Shown here: in pieces, positions 26,020 to 34,181 of the stretch | Layout of the letters: every line of letters begins with the position of its first letter | How positions within the stretch are numbered: position 1 is the stretch's first letter | Assembly: GCA_963759375.1 (NCBI GenBank) | Contig: CAVWYY010000002.1 | Span: forward strand, 310,001-374,000 | Direction: 5' to 3' | Source of the DNA: DASSUW01 sp963759375 | GTDB taxonomy: Bacteria > Actinomycetota > Thermoleophilia > Solirubrobacterales > Solirubrobacteraceae | DNA: 64,000 nt | Program-made: the position numbers and the translations under genes | Notes under the pieces: model-generated | What the model saw: the letters and a program-made list of their open reading frames with translations, nothing else | What the model was told of the DNA's origin: nothing | Database searches by the model: none

Positions 26020-27645
26020 GTGCCGCTCCGCCGGCTCGCGACGCCGCATCTCGTGCGGCTGCTGGGGGACTGGCGCGGCGGGGGGACGGCGTATCCGGCG
26101 CTGGCGGCGGCGCTGCGGGCGCTGATCGTCGAGGGGCGGCTGCCGCCGTACACGCGGCTGCCGTCCGAGCGCGCGCTGGCCGAGGCGCTCGGGGTGTCGC
26201 GCAACACCGCGACGGCCGCGTTCGACGTGCTGCGCGAGCAGGGCTACCTGGCGTCCCGCCGCGGGACCGGCAGCTGGACCACGGCGCCGGAGACGGGCGA
26301 CGACCGCCCGGACGAGCTCGCCCCGCCGTCGGGCGACGTGATCGACCTCACGATCGCCAACCTGCCGGCGCCCGCCGATCTCGGCGCGCTGGCCGCCGTG
26401 GCCGCGCAGAAGCTCGCGCGCGAGCTGGGCGGCAACGGCTACGAGCCGTTCGGCCTGCCGGCAACGCGGGCGGTGATCGCCGCGCACCTGACCGGCCGCG
26501 GGCTGCCGACCGAGCCGGGCCAGGTGCTGGTCACGCAGGGCGCCCTGCACGCCTGGGACCTCGCGTTGCGCACGTTCGCGCGGCCGGGCGACCGGGTGCT
26601 GGTGGAGAGCCCGACCTACCCGGGCGCGCTCGACGCGATCCGCGCGCACGGGTGCGTGCCGGTCGGCGTCCCGATCGGCCCGGACGGCTGGGACCTCGCG
26701 CAGATGCGCGCCGCGCTGCGCGACGCCCGGCCGCGGCTGGGCTACCTGATCCCGGACTTCCACAACCCGACCGGCGTGCGGGTGCCGGCGGAGCAGCGCG
26801 CGCTCGTCGCCCGCGAGGCACGGGCCGCGGGCGTGCTGCTGATCAGCGACGAGAGCCTCGCCGAGCTGGCGATCGACGCGCCCGGCCCGCGGCCGCCGTC
26901 GCTGGCCGCCGGCGACCCGGGCAGCGGCGTCCTCGCCGCCGGCGCGGTGTCGAAGTCGATCTGGGGCGGCCTGCGCACGGGCTGGATCCGCGCCAACCGC
27001 CAGCACATCCGCGCGCTCGCCCTCGCGCGCGGCAGCCAGGACGTCGGCAGCCCGGTGCTCGACCAGCTGCTCGCCGTCGAAGCCCTCAAGCACCTCGACG
27101 CCTGGCTCCCGGGGCGCAGCAAGCTGCTGCGCGAGCGGCGCGACACCGTCCTCGCGGCGCTGCGCCCGTCCTGGCGGGTCGTGCCGCCCGGCGGCGGCAT
27201 GTCGATGTGGATCGAGCTTCCCGCGGGTACCGCCGCGTCCGCGTTGGCCGCGCGCGCCGCCGAGCACGGCGTCCGCGTGGCCGCCGGACCGCGGTTCAGC
27301 GCCGCCGGCGGGTTCGAGCGGCGCCTGCGCATGCCGTTCACGCAGCCGCCCGAGCGCCTCGAGGAGGCGATCCGCCGGCTTGCCGCGGCAGAGGACGCCC
27401 TCGGCAGCCGGCCGGCGGCCACCGAGCCGCAGGCCCGCTGGGTGGCCTGGATCCCACCCATTCCGTATGCCCGCGAAACGTGCATTATGAGAACTTGTTA
27501 TCACGCGTTTTGCAGGATTTTCCGCCGTTGCAAGCCAGTACACTGGGTCATCGTGACGGACTTCGCCATGTGCATCACCGAGCGGGACCGAGCTTCCTCG
27601 CCGGTTTCCTGGAGGGTGAGGCCTGCTTCGCGATCGCCGAGCTGA
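26020..27645 (+). CDS. MocR-family (GntR-HTH + aminotransferase) regulator, extended C-terminus
   Basis: This PLP-dependent transcription factor has an N-terminal GntR winged helix (YPALAAALRALIVEG, RLPSERALAEALGVSRNTAT) and an aminotransferase class I fold. Visible residues are FHNPTGVRVP and the PLP lysine region GAVSKSIWGGLRTGW. GTG 26020 (VPLRRLATPH) is preferred over TTG 25975 because homologues begin there. The normal fold ends near LRMPFTQPPERLEEAIRRL. About 75 further residues with many Cys/Arg read into the homing endonuclease remnant before a stop is met, so the native stop seems lost or displaced. It probably controls yczE. Confidence 0.85.
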   Translation: MPLRRLATPHLVRLLGDWRGGGTAYPALAAALRALIVEGRLPPYTRLPSERALAEALGVSRNTATAAFDVLREQGYLASRRGTGSWTTAPETGDDRPDELAPPSGDVIDLTIANLPAPADLGALAAVAAQKLARELGGNGYEPFGLPATRAVIAAHLTGRGLPTEPGQVLVTQGALHAWDLALRTFARPGDRVLVESPTYPGALDAIRAHGCVPVGVPIGPDGWDLAQMRAALRDARPRLGYLIPDFHNPTGVRVPAEQRALVAREARAAGVLLISDESLAELAIDAPGPRPPSLAAGDPGSGVLAAGAVSKSIWGGLRTGWIRANRQHIRALALARGSQDVGSPVLDQLLAVEALKHLDAWLPGRSKLLRERRDTVLAALRPSWRVVPPGGGMSMWIELPAGTAASALAARAAEHGVRVAAGPRFSAAGGFERRLRMPFTQPPERLEEAIRRLAAAEDALGSRPAATEPQARWVAWIPPIPYARETCIMRTCYHAFCRIFRRCKPVHWVIVTDFAMCITERDRASSPVSWRVRPASRSPS

Positions 27646-28921
27646 ACGGCGGCCAGTCGTACTCGTGAGGCGTAACTGCGTGCGTTTGCGCGACGACGAC
27701 CAGGATCTCTCGAGTGGCTGGTTGCACTCACCGGCCTCGGCGCGGTTGCGGCGATCCCCGCCCAGCGAACGTCACGTCCGCAGATCGGCTGGAACGTCGA
27801 TACGCAGAGCGAGTGCGCCGAGCTGATCCGACTTGTCGACGGCTGCGGCTTCCACGGCCGCGCGATCGGCGGAATTCGAGCATCTGGTGCGCGGCGTCTC
27901 AGTGTGGACAAAGCGGCGCCGGTGACGCTCGGCGTGCCCGGCTCCGATGGCGGCAAGGAGCGACTTCGGATACGCGCGAACGATTCGGAGGGCGGCTCGG
28001 CGGCGGCCCGCCCCCTCCTGGCGGCGCCGACAGACGTTGGGTTACATAAGCGGGCTCGTCTGTGCGGAGGGTTGCTTCCAGCTGAGCACGTTACGTCCGC
28101 GGTTCTCCATGCACATGCGAGGCGACGAGCGACCGCTGCTCGAGCTGCTGCGCGACGACGACCGATTCGGCGCGGATCTACGACTACACGGCCGCTGGGC
28201 CGTTGAATCCCTCGAGCTCATGGACCGTCGGTGTCGCACGGTGACGTCGAGCGCCTAGCCGGAGACGCTCTACGACGCCGATCTTCCTGGCCGGAAAGGA
28301 GCCGAGCTCGAGCCGTGGTTCGTCGGCGTTGCAGAGGTTTGCACGTCGACGCGCCTCGGCGTCCGACCTCGCCGGATGATCCTGCAAATCGCGGACGACC
28401 GGTTGCGTGCTGCCCGTCGCTATCGGCCATCCACGCGCGAGCTCTTGCGGCTCCCTGGCCGCGACCGCCGCGCGGAGTCGCTTGCAGCGTTGCGCGCCTG
28501 GGGCTCAGTGATGGAGGGGCGGCTCACCTGCGGTTCATACGCGAAGTGGCAGCGTGCTCAGACCTCGATCCCGACGCGGGACACCGTCGCAAGACAGTTC
28601 GGGAGCTGGCACGCCGCAATGCAGGCCGCCGGCCTCTCCGAGCGTGCGGCACGTCGGAAACCGACCAAGGCCGGCGACGCGGAAGCGCGGCGCGATCAGA
28701 GGCATGCCCAGCGGGCGCGCGCACTCGCGGCGCTCCGGCGGTTCGAGGCCGAGCGAGGGCGCCTGCCCTCGGCCATGGAGTTCTTCAAGTGGCGACGATA
28801 CGCATGCCCTGACGCGCCGTCCCAAGCCACGGTCTACCGGCTGTTTCCCGGCGGCTGGCAAACGGTGCTGCAAGCTCTCGCCGTTACGCCGGCGGGGTCT
28901 GGGCCTACTGCACCACGGTGA
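27553..28921 (+). pseudogene. decayed two-motif LAGLIDADG homing endonuclease
   Basis: A free-standing homing endonuclease gene can be pieced together from several frames. The first motif is FLAGFLEGEACFAIAEL (about 27597-27647), then a stop at 27666. It continues LEWLVALTGLGAVAAIP, IGWNVDTQSECAELIRLVD and, after another shift, FEHLVRGVSVWTK. The second motif is YISGLVCAEGCFQLS near 28047. Next come RIYDYTAAGPLNPSSSWTVG, then TLYDADLPGRKGAELEPWFV in a third frame, leading into the repeat domain. A TACACT -10-like element at 27539 would start transcription at the GTG. At least four breaks make it non-functional as given. Confidence 0.7.
28376..28921 (+). CDS. open C-terminal remnant with homing-endonuclease-associated repeats
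   Basis: This 181-residue open frame is the intact 3' end of the endonuclease relic. It contains two copies of the helical homing-endonuclease-associated repeat (HNH_repeat-like): residues ~50-86 (CGSYAKWQRAQTSIPTRDTV, FGSWHAAMQAAGL) and ~128-168 (RLPSAMEFFKWRRYACPDAP, FPGGWQTVLQAL). These repeats are predicted DNA-contact modules. Whether the ATG at 28376 is used independently is unknown. Its end overlaps the stop of the convergent S8 gene by 17 nt. Confidence 0.5.
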   Translation: MILQIADDRLRAARRYRPSTRELLRLPGRDRRAESLAALRAWGSVMEGRLTCGSYAKWQRAQTSIPTRDTVARQFGSWHAAMQAAGLSERAARRKPTKAGDAEARRDQRHAQRARALAALRRFEAERGRLPSAMEFFKWRRYACPDAPSQATVYRLFPGGWQTVLQALAVTPAGSGPTAPR

Positions 28922-31900
28922 TGTAGACAGCGTCCGCGCGCGGCTGCCGCGGCTTCTTCAGGCGGAGCGTGAGTGCGCGGGACGGCGGCTGGAGGGCGCC
29001 GTCGGCGAGCGCCTTGGCGCGGCGGCGGACCTGCACGGTCGCGCGGGTGAAGCCGCCGCCGATCGCGAGGCGGACACGCCGCGGTTGGAGGTCGATGCGG
29101 ATGGTCGACCCGCCGAGTGAGACGGTGAGGGAGCGGCCGTTGCGGACGTCGCTCCAGCGGAGGCGGACCTTCGCGGCACCGGACCGCAGACGCGCGCGCT
29201 TGCCGGCCAGCGTCCGCTTGCCCTTGCGGATCTTGACGGCCGCCCGGGTGAGGTCGCCTGCTCCCGTGATCTGCAGCGTGCGGCCGCTCAGGTTGAGGGC
29301 GACGATCTGCTGTGCACGGCTGGGCGATGCCGCGGGTGGTGTGGCAGTCGGGCGGACCGGCGGCGGTGCGCTGACGGTGAGGGGCTTCGCGGTGGTGAAC
29401 GTGCGGTCCCCGCCGCGCGTGACGCCGGCGGCGTTGGTGGCGACCACGCGGTAGTGGTAGGTGGTGGACGGCTGGAGGTTTGAGAGCGTCGCGTTGAAAT
29501 CGACCGGCGCGCGACCCGCGCCCATGTCCTGCTCGCCGGTCTCGGCGCCGTAGGCCGTCGTCGGCCCGTACTCGAACCGTGCGCTCGTCGCGGTGCCGTG
29601 CGGGTCGGCGCTGCCGGCGATCGTCGCGCTCGTCCGCGTGATCGCGTTCGCCGTGCCGGTCGCCGCGGTCGGTGGCGCGCTCGCCGTGGTGAACGTCTGG
29701 TCCGCGCCGGGCGTGGTGCCGGCGCTGTTGGTCGTGACCAGCCGGTAGTGGTACGTCGTCGCCGGCTGCAGATCGGCCAGCTGCGCGGTGACCTCCGCCG
29801 CCGAGCGGCCGGAGCCGACGGACTGCGTGCCGGTCTCTGCGCCGTAGCCGGTCGTCGTGCCGTACTCGAACCGCGCGGTCGTCGCCGTGCCCTGCGGGTT
29901 GGCGGTGCCGGCGAGCGACGCACCCGTCGCGGTGATCGCACCCGCCGCGCCGGTCTGCGCGAGCGGAGCGACGCTCGCGGTGGTGAACGTGCGGTCCTCA
30001 CCGCGCGACGTGCCGGCGCTGTTCGCCGCGACGACGCGGTACGTGTACGTCGCATTGGGCAGCAGCCCCGTGATCGCGGCGCTCACGTCCACATTCGTCC
30101 TGCCGCTCGCGATCGACTGGGTCGGCGTCGACGTCGGCGCGGCGCCGCCCGTGGCGTACTCGAACCGGGCGGTTGTGGCCAGGCGGTGCGGGTTGACACT
30201 GCCCGGCAGGGTCGCCGCGGCGCTCGTCACGCCGGTGGCGGCGTTCGTGCGCGGTATCGGCGGGCCTTGGGTGATGCGGTCGAGCGCCGCGTAGGCGTCC
30301 AGCAGGCCGGCGCCGCGGGCATCCGCGCCGAACGTGCCGACCGGCCGGGCGGTGGCGCGCTGGATGTCGTAGACCTCGTCGACGGTCGCCTCGGGCTCGG
30401 CCTCCATCTGGAGCGCGGCGACGGCCGCGGCGTGCGGCGCCGCCGCCGATGTGCCGAAGAAGCGCGACGCGCCGTTGGCCGGGAAGAAGCTCGTGAACGT
30501 GCCGTCGGTCGCCGCGATGTCCGGCTTGGCGAGCGTCTGCGGCGCGCTCAGCGCAGCCGCGGGCACGTCGCCGCTCACCGGGCCGAAGTAGTGGGTCACA
30601 GGCCCGCGGGACGAGAACGTCTCGACCTGCGACGCGTCCGAGAACGGCACCGCGGCAACGCTCATGGCTCCCGGCGCGCCATTGTGGCCGAAGATCGTCG
30701 GCCCGTAGCGGTCCTCGGGCGCGGTGGTCCCGATCACCGCCGCTCCCCCGCCGAGGATGGCCTTCATGCGCCCCGGATCGGGCGTGCTGCCGTACTTCGC
30801 GATGATCAGCGAGACGGTGGCCTGGCTCGCGCCGCTGTTGACCCAGCTCATGAACTCGAACGGCTTCTGCGTCCCGTTCGAGCCGTTGTTCTGGAGCCCG
30901 GAGGCGGCGACGATCGTCGACCCGGAGACCAGGAAGACGTCGAGGTCGCTGTCGACGCCGAACCACGGCTCCGCCCACTGGAAGGCGAGCCTCAGGCGCG
31001 CCCCGGGCGCGACGCCGATCGCCAGCCGGTCGCTCGGCGTGCCCGTCGCGGCGGCGAAGTTCATGCACCCCGTGTAGCCGTCCGGGAGCCCGCCCGGGCA
31101 CGTGGTCGAACGCCAGCCCGCCGCCTCCCACGAGCTGCGGTTCTGGCCGCCGGCCATGACGTTGAAATTGCCCGCCGCGGTGAAGTAGGCGCTCCCCGCG
31201 CCGCGCGCGGCTTCGATCGCCGCGTCGGCCGGACCCTGCTGGAAGAACGGCTCGTCGAAGAAGCCGACGTCGTCCACGAGCACGTCGGAGCCGGCATCGC
31301 GGAGCGCGGCCACGCGGGCGGGGAACGCGGTCTCGGGCACAGCGGACGCGAACGCCAGCGCCGCGCCGGGCGCGACGTCGTGCACGAGCTCGAGCATGCC
31401 GCGCCCCTCGTCGGTGCCGTCGGGCGGGCCTTCGGCCAGGACCTCCACGGGCGCCGTCTGGCCGCAGGGGTTGCCGTCGCCGGTCAGATCCCCGCTGGCC
31501 ACGCCGTCGGCTGCGTTCCGCGCGTCCGCCGTGTTCGCGTCGTACGAGTCCGACAGGACACCGACCTTGACGCCGTCTCCGGTGACGCCGAACTCATCGC
31601 GCGCGAGCGCGGCGCGGAGCTGGCCGTCGGCCTCGGACACGATCGAGCCCTGGCACGTGGGCGCCGCCGCGGTCGCGGAGGTCTCGGGCATCAGCTCAGG
31701 GCTGACGTTCTCGACGCCCGGCACGGCGGCCACGGCCGTCAGCTCCGCCGGCGCCACCGCGACGGCGATCGTGCGCAGATCGGCGGCGACGTGGACGATC
31801 CGCGCCCCGGCATCCCGCAACCGCTCGACCTGCGCGGCCGACGTCGTCGCGGCCCGGACGTCGACGACCACGTCGCCGCCGCTCTGGACGAGACTGCCCG

Positions 31901-32075
31901 GCCCCGACGGCGGCAGGCTGAGCTCGCGCGCCCGCTCCGCGCGCGGCGCCGTGCGGACGTCGCGCTGGGCGAGCTTCGTGAGCGGGCCGGAGAGTGCGGT
32001 GCGGCTGTCGGCGGCGAACGCCGGGGACACCGGCACGACGAGCGCGACAACGGCAAGGAGGGCGAAGCGGTGCAT
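28905..32075 (-). CDS. secreted S8/S53-like serine peptidase with three Fn3-type repeats
   Basis: This 1056-residue exported protein (signal FALLAVVALVVPVSPAFAA) has a subtilase-like domain over residues ~140-600. Asp176 (VGVLSDSYD), the oxyanion Asn303 (TAAGNFN) and Ser543 (FGTSAAAPH) fit the S8 fold. The His position reads DEGRGML, with Glu223, giving a sedolisin-like Ser/Glu/Asp set. Three Fn3-like repeats of ~97 residues follow, each with RFEYGTTT- and ATTYHYRLVTTNSAG-type strands, then a beta-rich basic tail. Likely a secreted or wall-associated protease. No operon partner is seen. Confidence 0.85.
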   Translation of the reverse strand: MHRFALLAVVALVVPVSPAFAADSRTALSGPLTKLAQRDVRTAPRAERARELSLPPSGPGSLVQSGGDVVVDVRAATTSAAQVERLRDAGARIVHVAADLRTIAVAVAPAELTAVAAVPGVENVSPELMPETSATAAAPTCQGSIVSEADGQLRAALARDEFGVTGDGVKVGVLSDSYDANTADARNAADGVASGDLTGDGNPCGQTAPVEVLAEGPPDGTDEGRGMLELVHDVAPGAALAFASAVPETAFPARVAALRDAGSDVLVDDVGFFDEPFFQQGPADAAIEAARGAGSAYFTAAGNFNVMAGGQNRSSWEAAGWRSTTCPGGLPDGYTGCMNFAAATGTPSDRLAIGVAPGARLRLAFQWAEPWFGVDSDLDVFLVSGSTIVAASGLQNNGSNGTQKPFEFMSWVNSGASQATVSLIIAKYGSTPDPGRMKAILGGGAAVIGTTAPEDRYGPTIFGHNGAPGAMSVAAVPFSDASQVETFSSRGPVTHYFGPVSGDVPAAALSAPQTLAKPDIAATDGTFTSFFPANGASRFFGTSAAAPHAAAVAALQMEAEPEATVDEVYDIQRATARPVGTFGADARGAGLLDAYAALDRITQGPPIPRTNAATGVTSAAATLPGSVNPHRLATTARFEYATGGAAPTSTPTQSIASGRTNVDVSAAITGLLPNATYTYRVVAANSAGTSRGEDRTFTTASVAPLAQTGAAGAITATGASLAGTANPQGTATTARFEYGTTTGYGAETGTQSVGSGRSAAEVTAQLADLQPATTYHYRLVTTNSAGTTPGADQTFTTASAPPTAATGTANAITRTSATIAGSADPHGTATSARFEYGPTTAYGAETGEQDMGAGRAPVDFNATLSNLQPSTTYHYRVVATNAAGVTRGGDRTFTTAKPLTVSAPPPVRPTATPPAASPSRAQQIVALNLSGRTLQITGAGDLTRAAVKIRKGKRTLAGKRARLRSGAAKVRLRWSDVRNGRSLTVSLGGSTIRIDLQPRRVRLAIGGGFTRATVQVRRRAKALADGALQPPSRALTLRLKKPRQPRADAVYITVVQ

Positions 32076-32145
32076 GGTGCGCAGAGGATCAGGCGCCGCT
32101 GACCATCCACAGACCGCACGCTGACGCCACTATCTTCTAGCCACG

Positions 32146-32472
32146 ATGCGCAACCAGCTGCGACCGCTCTTCGACCGGGTTGTCATAAAGGAGCTCGACC
32201 CCGACCGCGTGCGCCGGTCCGGCCTCGTCGTCCCCGCGGGCGACCACGAGCCGCCGCCGCAGCACGGCATCGTGCTCGCGGTCGGCCCCGGGATCGACTG
32301 GTGGGAGTCCGCCGGCGTCGCGATGCCGGTGAAGGTCGGCGACCACGTCGTCTTCCCCGCGTCGGCCGGCGTGTGGATCGAGGTTGACGAGGAGCGTCTG
32401 CTGGTGTGCCGTGTCGGCGAGCTGCTCGGGGTCATCGAGGAGGTCGCCGACCGCCAGTACGAGCCCGCGTGA
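32146..32472 (+). CDS. GroES-like co-chaperonin, orphan
   Basis: This is a 108-residue Cpn10 domain protein. LRPLFDRVVIKELDPDRVRR, SGLVVPAGDHEPPPQHGIVL and VKVGDHVVFPASAG follow the GroES beta-barrel pattern, with a mobile-loop equivalent between residues ~22 and 38. No groEL is adjacent, so it is probably a divergent extra copy. It diverges from the S8 gene, and TATCTT at 32131 is a possible -10 giving a very short leader. Its last 41 nt overlap the convergent kinase gene. Confidence 0.85.
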   Translation: MRNQLRPLFDRVVIKELDPDRVRRSGLVVPAGDHEPPPQHGIVLAVGPGIDWWESAGVAMPVKVGDHVVFPASAGVWIEVDEERLLVCRVGELLGVIEEVADRQYEPA

Positions 32473-33124
32473 GCGGCTCGAGCAGCTCGGCGACCGCGCG
32501 GAAGAACGACGGGTCCAACCCGTCCTCCACGCACCACTCGGCGGCCAGCACGGCCTGAACGTAGGCCCAGGCGCGCACGCGCTCGACATCGAGCTCCAGC
32601 GCCTCTGCGAGCTGGGCCGAGCGTCGGCGCAGCACGGCGGCCGGGTCGGGCACGTCGAGCAGGCCCGGCCACGGGTTGCGCAGCAGCGCTCCCGGCTCGT
32701 ACGCGCGTTCGCCCACGACGCCCTTCGGGTCGATCGCCAGCCAGCCGCCGTCGGCCGAGCGCAGGACGTTGAAGTGGTGCAGATCGCCGTGCAGCACGAC
32801 GTCCTCCCCCATCGAGTCGCACAGCTCGGCGAACATCCCGGCCTCGCGGCCGCTCAGCGCGCGGCCCCAGTCGCGCACGGTCGGGAACCCGTGCTCGGCG
32901 GGCGCCGGCCGCCACAGCGCGCGCATGACCGCGGCCGCCGCGGCCGTGGCCTCCTGATCGCGCTCGGGCAGCAGCGCGGCGAGCTGCGTTCCCGGTTCGA
33001 TCCGCTCCAGCACCACCGTGCCTGCCGGCCGGTCGATCTCCAGCACCGGGACGAAGCCGGGCCCGGAGAACCACTCGTGGGCGTCCAGGGCGGCGACCGA
33101 CTCCACCGCCTTGCGGACGGTCAT
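32432..33124 (-). CDS. APH(6)/hydroxyurea-kinase-like phosphotransferase, N-lobe missing
   Basis: This belongs to the APH_6_hur family, which phosphorylates streptomycin-like antibiotics or hydroxyurea. The catalytic loop is intact (VVLHGDLHHFNVLRS) and the metal-binding Asp is in WLAIDPKGVVGE. Family members are usually ~290 residues; this one has 230. The first ~60 residues, including the nucleotide-binding strands and Lys, are absent: the sequence enters at ALDAHEWFSGPGFVPVLEID. The ATG overlaps the GAF gene stop (ATGA). Either it is a truncated relic or it works on an altered scheme. Confidence 0.75.
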   Translation of the reverse strand: MTVRKAVESVAALDAHEWFSGPGFVPVLEIDRPAGTVVLERIEPGTQLAALLPERDQEATAAAAAVMRALWRPAPAEHGFPTVRDWGRALSGREAGMFAELCDSMGEDVVLHGDLHHFNVLRSADGGWLAIDPKGVVGERAYEPGALLRNPWPGLLDVPDPAAVLRRRSAQLAEALELDVERVRAWAYVQAVLAAEWCVEDGLDPSFFRAVAELLEPLTRARTGGRRPPR

Positions 33125-33693
33125 CCCACGTCGCGCAGGCCGGCGGCGCGCACGCCCAGCCGGCTGCCCGCCTCGGCGGCGAGCGCCTCCAGGCGGGCCA
33201 CGTGCGACGCGTCGAACAAGCGCTCGCCGCCGGCGGTCGCCGCGAGCACGCCGGCCGGGCCGTCGTCGCCCGGGATCGGGGTCGCGATCGCCACCAGGGC
33301 CTCGGACCGCTCCGCCGGCCCGCCGAGCCCCGCCAGCGTCGTGCTGCCGGTCAGCAACCCGCGGCCGGACACGCCGTCGCCGGCGGACACCGCCGCGCCC
33401 AGCCGACCGGGCGGCAGGCGGGAGCCCGTGACCACGAGTCCGTCACGGGAACCCTGACCACGCGTCAGCACGACCTCGATCTGGCCCGCGTCGAGCTCCG
33501 CACGGGCCAGCGCCGCGACGCCCGCGAGCAACCGCAGGTCCACCGGCGAGTAGCCGGCCTGCCAGATGGCCATGCGCTCGCCCGCGCTCCCTTCGCGCGA
33601 GCGATCGCCGCCGGCGGCGGCAACCGCCGCGGCGAGAGCGACCGCTCCCACGAGGAAAACGGCCACCACCAGGAGGATCACGATCCAGTCCAT
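33121..33693 (-). CDS. membrane-anchored GAF-domain protein
   Basis: This 190-residue protein has one N-terminal membrane helix (WIVILLVVAVFLVGAVALAA) and a GAF-like cytoplasmic domain (VSGRGLLTGSTTLAGLGGPA, ALVAIATPIPGDDGPAGVLA, FDASHVARLEALAAEAGSRL). The ATG at 33693 begins right at the helix; the frame is open further but overlaps the divergent promoter zone. The ligand is unknown. It is translationally coupled to the truncated kinase. Confidence 0.7.
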   Translation of the reverse strand: MDWIVILLVVAVFLVGAVALAAAVAAAGGDRSREGSAGERMAIWQAGYSPVDLRLLAGVAALARAELDAGQIEVVLTRGQGSRDGLVVTGSRLPPGRLGAAVSAGDGVSGRGLLTGSTTLAGLGGPAERSEALVAIATPIPGDDGPAGVLAATAGGERLFDASHVARLEALAAEAGSRLGVRAAGLRDVG

Positions 33694-33779
33694 GGTGCCG
33701 TGAACGAATGTAGCTGCTCTGAACTTGCGGACACTCCATACGTTCGGGGCGCGGCAGGACGGGTAGCACCCATTCTCAA

Positions 33780-34181
33780 GTGGAGCGATGTGAGCAGAGC
33801 TGGCCGGCGTCCCCTGAGCACGTCCGAGCAGCCCGGCGGGCCGCATTCCGCGCAGCGCAGCGCGCGGGCGCGGAGCAACGGGTGCTCGACGCCGTGCGCC
33901 TGGCCGTCTCCGAGGCGGTCAGCAACGTCGTCGTGCACAGCTACCGGGACGCCGAGCGCCACGGCGAATTCACCATCTCGATCGAGTGGGAAAACGACTT
34001 CCTGCACGTGATCGTGCGTGATCACGGCTGTGGCATGCAGCCGCGGACCGACAGCCCGGGTGCCGGTCTCGGGTTCCCGCTGATCGCCAGCCTGGCCGAC
34101 AGCTTCTCGGTGGTCGTGCCGCCCGACGGCGGCACCGAGGTGTCGATGACGTTCCCGCTGCAGGCCCTCAACGCAGCGTGA
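33780..34181 (+). CDS. RsbW-like serine kinase / anti-sigma HATPase
   Basis: This is a GHKL ATPase of 133 residues. The N-box is AVRLAVSEAVSNVVVHSY, the G1 box is VRDHGCGM, and the G2 part is GAGLGFPLIASLADSF. Proteins of this type bind sigma factors or phosphorylate STAS antagonists. No partner sigma or STAS gene is in the window. The GTG start at 33780 lies 86 nt from the divergent GAF gene. The 3' end overlaps the MBL-fold gene by 14 nt. Confidence 0.88.
   Translation: MERCEQSWPASPEHVRAARRAAFRAAQRAGAEQRVLDAVRLAVSEAVSNVVVHSYRDAERHGEFTISIEWENDFLHVIVRDHGCGMQPRTDSPGAGLGFPLIASLADSFSVVVPPDGGTEVSMTFPLQALNAA

Noticed and set aside
29300..30250. Repeated DNA pattern of ~290 bp periodicity
   Set aside because: It reflects three tandem Fn3-like domains in the peptidase, not a CRISPR array or mobile repeat.
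29598..32102. Long plus-strand open frame opposite the S8 peptidase
   Set aside because: Composition is that of a shadow frame; the opposite strand holds clear protease and Fn3 domains.
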